Part shown: positions 1-12,213 of the stretch, one piece after another
How the letters are laid out: each line of letters opens with the position of its first letter
Numbering within the stretch: position 1 is the stretch's first letter
NCBI RefSeq assembly: GCF_963576545.1
Contig: NC_083651.1
Span: 22,556,248 to 22,620,247, forward strand
Length of the DNA: 64,000 nucleotides
Source: Limanda limanda
Taxonomy: Eukaryota; Chordata; Actinopteri; Pleuronectiformes; Pleuronectidae
Direction of reading: 5' to 3'
Made by a program: the position numbers and the translations under genes
Notes under the pieces: generated by a model
Told to the model about the DNA's origin: nothing
Databases searched by the model: none
What the model saw: the letters and a program-made list of their open reading frames with translations, nothing else

Positions 1-201
1 GTGCACCTTGTGGTCATGAGTGAAAGATAGTGCATCTGTGGCCAATGGAATTAATGACTGGTTCCAAATGCAAATCTCCCATTTGGCTTGGATGTTTTAA
101 TTTTTCTCTTTGGACTTTAAAATTCACTCCTCGTCGCCTCTTTTACTTTGTATTTCTAAGAATCTTAGCTCACGGTATTTGGGACTTCTTACTTTAATCC
201 C

Positions 202-454
202 TCCATTCATCATCTCTACCGATTATCCTTTGAAGGGTCACAGGAGGGGTGAGCCAATCCCATCTGAGATGGGGCGGAGGCGGGGCAGACACTGGACAGG
301 TCGCCAGTGTATCGCAGAGCCAACACACAGAGACAAACAACCCACTCACATCCAAACCTTAATACACATCACTTTTGATTGTCGGAGAAAGTTGGTGTAC
401 CTGGAGGAAACCCAGGCAGAAACAGTGAGAACAAGCAAACTGCACATGGAAAGA
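202..454 (-). repeat. Dispersed teleost repeat with (GGAT)n-type tail, copy 1
   Basis: Read on the minus strand this ends in an ATCC/GGAT-like tail near 202-215. It carries the family signatures GACAGGTCGCCAGTGTATC (295-313), AGCCAATCCCATCTGAGATG (252-271) and, at the far side, a GAGGAAACCCAGGCAG..GTGAGAACA..GCAAACT segment (403-442). This is the longest of the three copies in the window. The family is extremely common in teleost genomes. I believe it derives from a LINE/SINE 3' end but do not assign it. Confidence 0.7.
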
Positions 455-465
455 CATTTATTTTA

Positions 466-2481
466 GTTTAGCTTAGCTCTTTATTTATTATGTTCATAAG
501 TAGGTGCTTGAATTCTAACTGTCAGCCCTCTGTTTTAATATTGTAATAAATTGATATTCATCCAATACAAATCTCTATAATCTCCTCAGTCACACAGACA
601 CTGCTCTTGCTCTTGCAACCATTAAACCACAAGAACCTGCACATCAATTACAAAAACCCAAATTCCCTTTTTCAAACCACCTTACATGTGCAGCTGATAC
701 TTGCAGCTTCTAAGTAAAAGTGCTTTAGTTGCTGCGGTATTAATGTTTGATATTGAACCAAGGTTATGTTGTGATAAAACACCTACAGCTCGGCTATTCT
801 AACTGCAGCCATCTGCGGAGAGCACTGTACAAATCATTGATCATTACATTTCCAGCAGTTCCATGTATTTCCTTGGCAGAATGTACCGTCTATGACTCAC
901 CCCACCTCTGTCATATCCAAGCTATTACCAGCACTGAAATGTAGAGAGCCGTCGCAGGGTGGATTTCCAGGCCTCCTCTTCCTGTAATTGGCTTCAGCTC
1001 CGTCTGACAATAGAAGGCTGAGTGAACAGAGGGTTCGTCACTTGGGAGCAATGAAGTAAAATGTGAGAAATTTGGGAATAACTGTGCAGTAGAAGGTAGA
1101 TAAGACACATATTGATCACCCTCCATTTGCTTTAACTGCCTCACATTTCAGCAGTATATAACCTTAACATTTTGCGAGGTGTGCTGTTGAGTTGAAACAC
1201 AGTTCTTAGGCTCCCACTGTGTTTATAAGGCAGAGTCATCCAGAGACTTCAGTGTCACAGCAAGCTGCCGGAGCTCAACAGTACAGTAATGTTTTTACAA
1301 CTGGATAGGCACTTGAGAAAGTCCTAGGAAGGACATTTCTAAAAAAGACACGAGACATTCTCATTCACTTTTACAAGTGTTGAATGTGTTGCTGGTGCAG
1401 GTGCTGCGGTGATTATGTACAGTGGATGTCACCTGAATCATATGGAGCAAAGCCTATTTTGGGAGTTGACTTTTCTGCTGATGGAGACAGTCTGTTGTTT
1501 GGGTTCAAAGGCCACCCTATCTCTCCCCCCCCCACCCGATTCGTCTTGCATGGATTAAATGAGCTCCGTCTTTGACCGTCCGTCTTCATCACCAAGCTGG
1601 GCTCTGCTTGCATCTGCACACAGTGGCCCTTTGCATTCACGCCTTGCTAAAGAATCTTTATCTTTCTAAACTAAAAGCAATGCAGCACTTACGACATTTT
1701 CAGACCAATTGTTGTCTTTCACTTCCAGGTAATACGAAAAACCTGCTGCCAGTGGCAATTCGCTTTTTCATTTGTTGCGTGTAGTACATGATGCTTGATT
1801 TTAATAAAGAGTGGTGTACTAGTGTTGCCCTATGTTACTGAAGCTTTTAAAATGTAATAATAGTAATATAGTCTAATGGATTTGACATTGAACTGTCTGC
1901 GCTTTCCCTGTTGTTGAACACATGCTGAACTCTTAGGGCCCCGGTAAATTGCTTCTCTTGGGTAAATCCATCATCCACTGATTTGATCTAAATCCAGGCT
2001 TCTGGTCTGGTGCTGGGGGAGTTCATGCCCTTTCACGTTACTTTTAGTGAAGTGATTGCTTCATGGTATGCGATGATTGACACTGCTGTTTAAGGTGAGA
2101 AAAACAAATACGATTTTATAAATAATTCACATATCAAACCGAAACAGGATCTACCTGTTTTTACTCAAGCTTTTCTTGATTAATCAACGGAGTATATTTT
2201 TGCCAATCTGGCGGCAGTGTAATGCACAATCATCTTTGGTAATTCAGACAAGCATTTAGTAAAGCTAAGGTGAGAATGCACAACAAGTCATTTCTTGAGG
2301 CTGAAACAACAAGAACCTTTTGGTTTTCACTTGTCAGTCAATAACATGAATCTGAGGCTGGAAAAAAAGAGACTTATTGAATCTGCCTTGACAATAGTGT
2401 ATTCTGTCCCATACCTGTATTGTTGTTGATGGTATGGTAAAAATGGTAATGGTAAATGGTAAATGGATTTGTATGCATGCA
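466..2481. other. Intergenic, unique AT-rich DNA
   Basis: No gene, repeat family or convincing exon seen. Short frames at 747-944 and 1384-1575 lack splice context. A C-run occurs at 1527-1535. Confidence 0.6.
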
Positions 2482-2862
2482 GTAGGGTCAGAATTTGGCC
2501 TCAGCAGCCTAAATAAATGTACCCAACCTGCCTTGTGTCAACCGTCCAGGCTGGTGGTGATGGTGTGGCCCCAATCACACCAATCAATCCTCATTTCAAC
2601 ACCACAGCCTCTCTGAGTGTTGTTGTTGGCCACAATTTTTGCATCTCCTAATGGTTTCTTTCAGGATTATAATGCTCCATGTAATTCAGCAAAAGTATTC
2701 TCAAAGAGGTTTAATGAACTTGTCAATGAGCTCGATCTCCCAATCTCCACATCTGAATCTAGCACCTTCTGGTTGCAGAGACGATGTGATGTAGTCACGT
2801 CAACATGAGCAGAATCTCAAAGAAAAGTTTGTGAAATCCGTGTGGTGAAGAAATGTGGCATT
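2482..2862 (+). mobile_element. Degenerate Tc1-like transposase fragment (copy 1)
   Basis: The DNA follows the central and C-terminal part of a teleost Tc1-type transposase gene. It starts at GGGTCAGAATTTGGC and passes through the CAGGCTGGTGGTG and CACAGCC segments. One frame reads NGFFQDYNAPCNSAKVFSKR (2647-2706), the counterpart of the conserved FQQDNAPCHxAK block that holds the second catalytic aspartate. The sequence after that block is interrupted by small indels and a deletion before CAAAGAAAAGTTTGTGAAAT, which corresponds to the gene's 3' end. Frameshifts and stops make it a dead relic. A (GGTAAAT)n-like tract abuts it on the left. Confidence 0.82.
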
Positions 2863-3279
2863 CAAAAAACATCCAGATACTGGATTCCTCAGCTTTCTTA
2901 CATCTTTATATGCGAATTAAATGAGACACATGGCCTCATGCCATGATGTATAAATGCAATTACACCCTATAATAATAATACTATTATACCAGTAATACCG
3001 TTCCAATCCCAGTGAGGACGAGAGGATGTGGTAATTTTAACAATCTCAATGAAAAGCCTGTTTAAAGGCTTTCAATAAACCCCATAGTCAGAAAGCCTCA
3101 ACCTTATCTTACTTGTAATGTTCAAATGTGTAATAAAAAGATTACAATCCTGTGTTTTGAAATTTGCTGGCAGGGTTCTTGAATAATGTCCTTCATATAG
3201 TCCACATTCTCTGCTGAGATTTTATAACAACTAAAGGCTGCCACAGGTTCTCTCTCATGTTTGGAAGGGGGGATGAGGT

Positions 3280-3350
3280 GAGGGGCATTCAGCTGCAACT
3301 TGCAACTTCACCACCAGATGTCACTAAATCTTAAACACTGAACCTTTAAA
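3280..3350. repeat. MITE family A, right part (possibly from about 3135)
   Basis: AGGGGCATTCAGCTGCAACT, then TGCAACTTCACCACCAGATG and TCACTAAATC, ending AAACACTGAACCTTTAAA. It shares the ATTCAGCTGCAA..TGCAACTTCACCAC.AGATGTCACTA block and CACTGAAC end with the copy at 38.9-39.1 kb. A weakly similar left end may lie at 3135-3170. This family is frequent in percomorph genomes. Confidence 0.65.
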
Positions 3351-5263
3351 CTACATCTTGCACATTAACATGCTGTTGTAAAAAGCATTACATCTGCAAT
3401 CACATCCATATCAACATGAAATTATTGTAATCTAGAGTGACAGTATTGCAAGTATCAGTGCTCTGAGATCCATGTTCATTCCTTGATGATTTCTATGAAA
3501 TAGGTTGTGAAAAGCTAAACCTGTAGGAAGATGTGGTCTCGTCCAATTACAGCCTTAAGTGTAAGTGGTTTGCAGCCCATCCCAGACTGGTGGTCACTTT
3601 TCTTTCTATATCTGCCACAACCGCACAGCCTAATTCTGACCATCAGCCACATGATCAGCTGTCATGACATACACTCAGTCAGCAGTTTAAGTGCAGCTAT
3701 CGAACACTAATGCAGTCTAACACCACAGTCCTTTAGCAAATCCTCCCCCCATGAAGGTTATAATGTCCAAATCATTATTGAAATTGCCTCAGTGAGGTGT
3801 TGATTCAATTGTATGGGGATTCTGAGGATGCATCTTGTGTTACTTTTGAAATGGATTATACAGGGAGATGTCCTTCTCTCTAAAAGCAACTATAACTCTC
3901 AGTTTTCAGCACAAACAGGACATTATAACCTTCATGAAAGGGAGGATTTATTGCACGACTGCTTTATTAGTCTGCATTAGTTTTAGCTTGTTGTTCCCAA
4001 TAAAGAGCCAAATTAGCGTATCTGCAGCAGACTGTCAGGAATGGAACAAAAAGATTCTTTCTTGGGTGTAACGCAAGATGTAATTGTGTGGATGCATTTC
4101 TTCATGTGCAGCTATTCCATTCATGTATGATGTTTGAAATGGAAACATCAAAACATGAAGCCAAATTGACAGGGAGTACCGATTTTCAACGCCATCACAG
4201 GAAGGAATTGGATCCATCATGTCTTTGGGTTCTACTTATGGCAGTAGCATGTCGTATTGTCCACTGAATGAGAAATAGATTTACAGTGAGATATCGGACA
4301 ATCTTATAAAACCTGCACAGACAGATGTTGTCGGTTTGTTCAAATTAAAGTCACTGAGATGAAAACCAACAGACATGATACTGGTGCGTACCAAGCATTT
4401 TAAAATGAGCTGCTTCTCCGCGCCTTTCATGACAGAGATAACAATATTACTTTGGATCACACCGACGCCACGTGATTGTTTGTATTCGCCGCGAGCCATG
4501 TTGACTTAATTCCTGCTGTGCACCTTTGCCATCTCAGGACAACAGAGCTGTCGGGATGCCAGCCTCTGGCCGTGTTTCATATCAGCTGATCTAGCACAGC
4601 TATGGCGTGTTTGCAAAGCCTGCCCTGTGAGAATGATATATTGAAGTGATACATGTGTGGCCTCACCTGTACAGCTCATGAGTCTCTTGGGTGAATCGTT
4701 GTTGTCTGTTTGTGTGTGTGTGTACTGAACCTGTCTTTTCTCCTGGGGGTGAGCTGTGTACTGGGCTCAGTGGGGCCTCTGTGAAGACATTATCGCCCAC
4801 CCATCTATCCCCATGGGTTGCAGCTCCCTACATCTCGGCCAGAGGTGCTTGAAGGCCATTTGTTACTCCTAGCATCCTACACGTCTTTCTAAAAACTTGG
4901 TTCCATCTTTATTGTTTTATTTGTTCATCACAATTTCTTACCCAGTATTTTCTATACAATTTTCTTAAAACATTCTACTAATGTATTGTGTCATATGTAC
5001 CAATTTCCGATATGACATCATATTATATTCTTTTGTTTTTAATTATTTTTTAATTGTCTGCGTCTCAACATTACAAATAATGATTAAGTTAACACTGTGT
5101 GATTTGAGGAGTTAGAGGTGTGATGTGAAATACAACAGTGTTGACTTTGTGTTAGCTGGAAGTATCACCGAGACATTTAGAGAACTGAACATTAATCAGG
5201 TGGAAATCCAGTTCTCTTGTATTCTCTTGTAGTAATATATTTCATTCGACCTACACTATTGAT
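3351..5263. other. Intergenic, unique DNA
   Basis: Nothing assignable. A slightly CpG-richer patch at 4380-4500 (CCGACGCCACGTGATTG and a CGCCGCGAGCC run) has no attached exon. A short interrupted (GT)n occurs at 4709-4723. Confidence 0.6.
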
Positions 5264-5345
5264 CAGGGGTCACAAATAGGTCGACCGCGGTCTGGATCCG
5301 GACCCAGATGCCATCCTATCTGGATCCAGGCCTATAACTGATGAA
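5264..5345 (+). repeat. Possible hAT-type element end
   Basis: CAGGGGTCACAAATAGGTCG followed by ACCGCGGTCTGGATCCGGAC and CCAGATGCCATCCTATCTGG. The CAGGGGTCAC start and this GC-rich run resemble the left end of a hAT-family element common in fish. The following 5354-5554 open frame is lysine-rich but shows no transposase motif, and no right end was found. Confidence 0.35.
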
Positions 5346-8300
5346 TACACTCGGTGCAAACAAAGCCTATTGAATCTGTGAATTCTGATAATGATGTTTC
5401 CATCTCACTTGCCAGGAAGGGAAAACAAGGGGAAGAGAGTGCGTGCTTTAAAAAGAGAAAAGTAGTTGTTAAAATCAGCCATGTCAATCAACACTACACC
5501 CTTCCAGCCCCAGACACCCTACAGGTCACATCTCTCACTGAACAAGAAAAGTAGGGGTTGAATATGAGAGGAAAAGAATAGCAGGTTTTAAAAATGTTCC
5601 GTTTATAGGAAGTGTTGAAATTGTTAGAAATTTGGTTGAGACTGTTTCATGAAAATGAGTAAACACATAGTTTGTTTTAAATAAAATCAACTGCCAAATT
5701 TTGAGATGATTTTTATAAAAGCTTTCTGGTGTGCATTATATATTTTACTTGACTAAAGTGAAATTATTTTTAGAGTGCTCTTTATAATCCTCCACTTCAA
5801 GAGGAAAACTTACCAAAGAAAACTTCTTTGATTTGTCAGTTGTTGACTGCACACAGATATTAATGCATCTAGTATTTCAAAATGTATTGCACAGAATCAC
5901 AATGCTAGGGTCGACGAGATAATGTTTCCAGACCTTTGACTACATTTCCTCCCTCTAGACCTCACTGAATTTTAATTTAATACTCCTGCTGAAGGTTTGA
6001 CTAAGGTAATCAAAGGCTTGTTTTCTAAATGGACAAGGCTGCGTCGATTGCTGCGATCGAAACTGGCAGCAGCACAGAGCATCCTTGAGACAACTGTCTG
6101 CCTGAGCCTGTCTGAGTCTTTCTAATGATAAATGCAGAACCTCGCTGTTCACAAAGCAAAACTTCTGTAACTTCACTGTTGTCTCGAGAAAACTACTTGA
6201 CCAGCCTCTGTGTACCTCTCCATGTTCGAGCTATGCAGGCAAGTTGTGTTTGCTGTGTCAGACGAGGAGGTTCAGTTAACCAAGGACATAAAAACAAGCT
6301 GCAGGCTGTATACAATAATGTCAGCACAAGTAGACACACTGTTCCACTTCCTTGACCCCCCCTGTTGAGGAGAGACAATGAAAGATGCACTTACAACCTG
6401 AGATTTGTGGATTTGGAGTCGAGCAAATGCTGCAGGTGCAGATCCAGTGGCCACCAGAGTGGAGGAGCTGGAGGAGATCATGACCTTAAACCTTTTCAAG
6501 AAATTACTGTAATAATAATAAAAAAAGATAAACTTGGGCAGTATGGTGTCATAAAATGTCCTGTTTCCAACACACAGAATCCAAACTTGCCAAATACTAA
6601 ACACACACAGACAGAACACTTCTGACTTATCAAATTTAAGTTTAAAACGCTTGCAAAGTTGTAGCATAGGGTCTACCCAGCTGGATGGTGCATGTTTTGT
6701 GATTTGCAGCTTCAATAGATGTGTTGTCTTAACACTGTTTATTATTTAGCTAGTTAATAGCTAACACACAAAGGCAGAAGATGTTTTCTAAAATACATTT
6801 ATCTGTGTATATTTTTACACGTTTATACTTCTTGCAGTTCAGCAACTTACTCTAGCATTATAGGGTCGGAGTTGATTTGCACCCTCTTTGTATTTGATGT
6901 TAAAACTGTGGTTGTTTTTTGTGTTTTTATTTTGTGAATATGTTGCACATTTAACTTATATTTATTATTCTGAACATCTTAACAGACCTGTGGTAACTTT
7001 AAATACAAGTTATCTTTAAACCTGTTGGACTGATTTGATTGTTAACAGCCCGACATCAAACTGAGGTAAAGTTGTGATCTCATGCTGTGTAATTTCTACC
7101 CCTGGTCTACAACCTCTCCACACATTTGACCTTAAACGTCTCCATCCCACAAGTTTGGACACTTGAACTTGACAGAGTAATGAGCATGAGGAGCACACCG
7201 GCAGCTATTAATCCTGGTGTGTCACTCACTGTCATGTGGAAAAAAAGGGTTAGTGATGCCTGCTGTTTGACAGCAGGGATTCCAGGCCATACAGAGGATT
7301 TAAATCAGAGCCTTGTTATTGAAGCCCATTGATTCACTGTCATCATAATCTCACCTCAGCAGCGCGCTGAGCTCCTGTTACAACACATTTGGAGTGGTTT
7401 GTTTACCCAACGATTAGCCCTCATGGGTGCAGAGATGACAAAGGGGGCCCTGAACATAACAGCACATATCTCATGTACTACACAGTGGAGTCCAGACTGC
7501 TTTCCTATTCACATGCATCCACTGTACCTGGGAGGTGAAGAGATCATGTTATATAAGGTTTTCTTTTCAAATAGAGCATCATCCACTACACAGCTAGCAG
7601 GCTTGAAACTCACAGACTTTCCAGTGTTCAGTGGTCGCTTGGTCTAAATAACTATGGCTCCTTTTATAACCACCAGTTTTCTTGATACACATTTATGACT
7701 GGATGTATAAATGACTCAGTGTGCTTGTTTTAATAATGCTCTGTACTCTTATTTAGAATATGCAAATATTTATTTTGACTAGTGCACTTCTTTTTGATGA
7801 TTTATACATGCTGACACAATATTCTACAAGCAATATGATGAAGAGTTTTAGAAGAGGAATCTATGACTTGAATGGATGCTGAGTTGTACAGAATCAGGTT
7901 GAATATGGAAAGCAAGCGAGTAAGTTATCTCTTCTAAAGATAGATAGCTTTTGAAAATGGAGATAAAGTGATAAAGTATGTCGATGCTTTATGATATGCA
8001 ACCGTTAAAAAATCCCCCACCCAACCCAGGCACAGGCCTCTCCAACAGCTGCACATTGTGCATGTAAGCAGATCTGTCCCCAGTGGATGGAACTCCAACA
8101 GCGACCCACTGCCTCTTATTCCTGTTTGAACACCATTTATGTCTCTTTCTTTGTCTTTCGTCACCAGAGCGGGCCAACCCCGTCGCCCTTATTCTTCCAC
8201 AGTGTCACATCATATTCTACTCAACATGATAAGACATGAGATTATCTTCAATCATTCTAACCTCTCTTTGATTCGGGTCTTGTCCAGGATGGCGTGTAGG

Positions 8301-8779
8301 CTGAGAAGGGGGTCGATGGGTAGCAAGTGGCGTCAAAGTGTTGTGGCTATGCGGCCTGAATGCATGAGGACAACGTGCCTGCTCCATTACCCCCCTTGTC
8401 ACATTCTGTTTCTTACATCAAACTGAAAGTGAGACTCTTTTGGCGATGAGACATGTAGGATTATGCACTCTGCCAAGATGGACAAATAGAGCAGACAGAT
8501 CTGTTATGCTTGGTTATCAGGGGGCTCGGGCTCTGTCAAAACATTGCCTCAACTGCTTATGAACTCCTCCAGACTGTTATGATCCAGAGAATGTTGTTTA
8601 GTCTTAAAGCTCCCAGTGCTGCATGGACAAGGATTTCTGACGACTATCATGAAACTAACAGCTAAATTGAATGTATATTTGTATTGTTGGTTGATCTGAG
8701 CTTTTCTGATCTTTGTTTGTTTTAGGTTATTGTTATTGCTTATGCATAATAGTGCATGTGCATGTTAGTGCATATCCCT
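5346..8779. other. Intergenic, unique DNA
   Basis: No recognisable gene. The longest minus-strand frame (6272-6715) crosses T-rich sequence and has no start context or homologue that I know. Confidence 0.6.
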
Positions 8780-9180
8780 CCCTGTGAAACGGAGGGCCGA
8801 CCTCGGAGTCCACTTTGAAGCAAAGGACATGACTTAAAAGTGGGAAGAAGGTCAGTGATGGCTTATCCGCGGTGAACATCCATGACGTGACTGTTTATGA
8901 AAGTGAGCAGCTGTAGTAGCCTTCATAACATTCGCTAACTAGCTGTTTCAGAATTTGTTCGCTAAATGTTGCTTCAGCTCGTTGGCTCGCTGCTAGCATT
9001 GGCATGGAGCGTTAAACAACTATATTAGAACGGGCTACTTGTCGGGCTTGCTTGTTGTTTTGTTAGCTGTCTTGAACTCAGCCTCTCTGGTAGTAAATTA
9101 ACATACGTTACAAATTTTTGCCGACGTAGCATTTGGTGCTGTAGATCATTTAGTGGCTGCAAATACGTGCTATTTAGTCC
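8780..9180. promoter_or_regulatory. CpG-richer promoter-like segment, unassigned
   Basis: This stretch has many more CpGs than its surroundings and words common in fish 5' leader regions (GCTAACTAGCTG, GCTGCTAGCATTGG). It contains CATGACGTGAC at 8881-8891, close to a CRE. No exon with a convincing start and donor could be attached. It may be a remote promoter, an element leader or just compositional. Confidence 0.22.
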
Positions 9181-10050
9181 TTAGAGCCGTTGACCTACAC
9201 ATTTTCAGTGATTGTCCTCACAAAATTAAAACTCAAAAACAAAAAATAATTCCTCATAACAAAATAATCACTTTTTTAATTGAAGTATAATGAATATATG
9301 TATGATATACTCATTAATTTGATCCAATTAACATTTGCCCTGAAGGAATGACATTGAAAGCTCCTGGGCGAACCTGATTACTTGTTGAAGTTTTGAATTA
9401 CCTAGCATTATATTCTAATTGAGACTGGCATAGTAATTTCAGAAGTAATGGTACGAACGGAACCAGCATTTAAATATTTGAAATTCAACAGAAACATCAG
9501 CGGGGCGTTCTTGCTTTCAGCGACCGTTGCACATGAAAAATGGTTTGATGTATTAGTATTCTACGTGAAAGTCAGTTTTCATCCAAAAAAGAGCTGTGTT
9601 GTCTGGTATCGAACCACCGGCCTTAATGATGTATTACTCCTCCCCCTCCCTGCAATTTTGACAGAGAACACCTTGAACAACCGAGTTTTGTTACCGTATG
9701 TTCACAGCATTAATCTCGGCTGCAGCAGGGGCTGGAACCACAGCTGTGCCGGTGAAAAGATGTGCTCAAGGGGGGATTTCAGGTCTCCATTCTATAGATA
9801 TTACAACATTTCAATCAAATTGCACAATTTTTTTAATAAAATTGTTGTGGTTGTTCTGAAGGATGAGAGGATAATGTTGCACAATGGATTAGCATTGTGA
9901 TGTACTTTTTTTTATTGAACCCTGGTTGTTGTATACACATGACGGAGCACCAGTGATTCAGTCCATCTAATGTGGAGTCCACGGTGTCCTAAGGATGCTT
10001 GTGCTCCCCAGGTCTTTAAAAAAAAGTCTCAATAAAGCTTTAAGTGATTA
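9181..10050. other. Intergenic DNA with a chance 150-codon frame
   Basis: The frame at 9448-9900 is of low-complexity composition and shows no domain. The sequence around 9606-9630 contains a tRNA B-box-like word on the minus strand without an A box. Confidence 0.55.
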
Positions 10051-10073
10051 GAGAGAGAGAGAGAGAGAGAGAG
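10051..10073. repeat. (GA)n microsatellite
   Basis: Perfect GA dinucleotide run of about 11 units. Confidence 0.98.
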
Positions 10074-10491
10074 CATGACATCCAGACCTGGGAGAGGATG
10101 TGGAACACCCAACCGTATCCTTAGCTTTGATCTACTGGGGGGATGAGAGCAGACATGTTGGTCCTCCAGTTAGTCAAGTATGTCACTACAGAGGAATAAA
10201 AAATGGCTGAAAAGATGCTGTAAGTGTCTGCATGAATTATTCCGACAGCAAATTCTTCAAAAGATCGCTGAGGTGATTCCAGGATAGAGCTTGTCTTCTC
10301 TGCGCTTGAAAGAACAGGTAGAGTTTCAAACAGAAACAAAATCTCTCAAAAGTTATCTCGGCTGCCGGGGAACATCAGGGTTCTGTCTGCTGCGAGATGA
10401 AAGGGAAGCAGCGGGGTTCCGATCTCGACTTATCGCGCCACCAGGAGTTAACCAGGCCATTCCTCCAAAGCTCATGTCACCCGAGAGATTA

Positions 10492-10559
10492 ATTGGCTTT
10501 GGTCTGCTCAGAGTATTACTGATTGGCTCTCATGGACACTGACGCCTTTATCTCATTGG
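10492..10559. promoter_or_regulatory. Three evenly spaced inverted CCAAT boxes
   Basis: ATTGG occurs at 10492-10496, 10522-10526 and 10555-10559. Each is followed by C and preceded by A or C-A context (AATTGGC, GATTGGC, CATTGGC). The spacings are 30 and 33 bp, the three-helical-turn spacing seen in multi-CCAAT NF-Y promoters. A CACGTCA half-CRE follows at 10618-10624. No attached exon is evident. Confidence 0.35.
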
Positions 10560-11750
10560 CTCAGGCGCTGCTTTGGGTAGAATGAAAGACTCAGACCTTT
10601 CAGCAGCCCTGCAGTCCCACGTCATACCTGTCGAGTCCTTTTGAGAGAATACTCTGTCTCTCATCCCTCCTCGTGTTGTCGGCTGCTTTGTTATTGTCTT
10701 AAGTTGTAGTGTCATATTTTTAGCTCTGGTTGTTTCTATGCGGCTTTTGTCAGGACTATTTTCCATATAATTGCTCAGTGCTATGACAACTAATTTAACC
10801 ATCTCACACCTAACCATTACACATACACACACACAGACAGATATTGTACAAACACACTCTGATACAACATACCAATTAGCTTTCAGAAGCTGAGTTACCA
10901 CAGTTGTCCTGCTGTGAGCAACAGTTCCAGTAGCAGGGTCGTCTCTGAATGGTGACATGGTTCAGGGGTTTAGTTTTAGCATAGATATGAGGATGAGAGC
11001 AGCTTTTAAGATTTCCCACTCACGAGTGTTCACTGGTGGAGGGGGCGCCGACCCACCTGTGATTAGAGGATGTTGACATTTTCAAATTTGTATTTAATAC
11101 ACTTTTGAACTGATAAATGGTTAAAATATTAGGGTATTTTATTTAATTGTATACGTTGTAGATCTTAATCAAGTTGTATAAATTTTACATTGTTGACATC
11201 CATGTTTATGAGAGAGGCGGCCCGCCTATAAAATATGACCATGAATAACTGAAACGCCAAATAAATCATTCAGTAACTAGCACACACATAATAAAGTGTG
11301 AGTTACAACGTTAACATTGCTTTCTCTGTTTTTCACTTCATCAAATACAGAAGAGCAGATGTTTTAAATGATGTGTAATAGGCTGATAATTTGATATACC
11401 ATTGTACATATTTAACAAACTGCCGCCTTACAATCATTATTTTTCTTAAAATAGACTGTTTACCTTGAGATGGTATTATTACGTGTAGCAAGGATTTGCA
11501 CTAGGCCAAGATAAAGATGTCAGAGTGTTGCCATAAAAGTAGTTTAAGATTTTAGAGCAACCATTTCCTAGGTGCATAATTTTATGTTAAGTACGAGCCT
11601 ATTCTTTTTGAAGTATTTTCTCAAACTTGGAAGTAGGCAAATAGGAGTTCCAGTTCAGAGCGCAGAAGGCCCGTTGTCCAAATAAAACACTTGGCAAAGA
11701 CATTGTGATGTATGGGATATTAAAGCAAGAAAATATGTTCAAGGAAAACC
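10560..11750. other. Intergenic DNA
   Basis: AT-rich and without identifiable features apart from a short (AC)n at 10825-10837. The 136-codon minus-strand frame (10548-10958) partly crosses that tract. Confidence 0.6.
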
Positions 11751-11945
11751 ATGAATTGGAGACCTCGAAATTGCCTGTGGGCACAAATATGAGCATGAAT
11801 GGTTGCTTGTCTCTGCGTGTTGTCCCTGTGATGGACTGGCAACCTGTCCCGGCTGTACCCCCCCTCTCCACCTGCTGGGATTGGCTCCAGCCCCACTGTG
11901 AGCCTCACGTGATAAGCGGTGTAGATAATGGATGGATGGATGGAC
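11751..11945 (+). repeat. Dispersed teleost repeat with (GGAT)n tail, copy 2
   Basis: Same family as at 202-454, opposite strand. It contains TGTGATGGACTGGCAACCTG (11828-11847), GGGATTGGCTCCAGCCCCAC and GATAAGCGGTGTAGATAATG, ending in (GGAT)n at 11928-11943. An open frame across it is the shadow of the repeat, not a gene. Confidence 0.8.
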
Positions 11946-12213
11946 ATTTTTATTTCCAGGGACACATCAGCCTTGTCCACATGAGGATAGTAATGTGTGA
12001 GAGTTACTATAAAGAAAGGCCATTACAGCAACAGTGGGATAAAAACAGATAGAAGCTGTGCACAGTGATACTGTATTCGTAAGTACATTGTGGGGTTTAG
12101 TCAGAATTAGACTAGAAAGTGCAAAACACTATACTTTCACATTCTGGTACATCACATATATATGTTTGTCTGGGATTTTCCAAACAGGTGGAATAGGAAA
12201 AAACAAATACAAA

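Noticed and set aside
6272..6715. 147-codon minus-strand open frame
   Set aside because: Crosses T-rich low-complexity DNA. Its serine-rich part antisense to 6440-6490 gives no known match.
9600..9640. tRNA-like B-box (GGTTCGATACC) on the minus strand
   Set aside because: No A box, no cloverleaf arms and no terminator at the right spacing.
9448..9900. 150-codon plus-strand open frame
   Set aside because: Low-complexity composition, no domain, no splice or promoter context.
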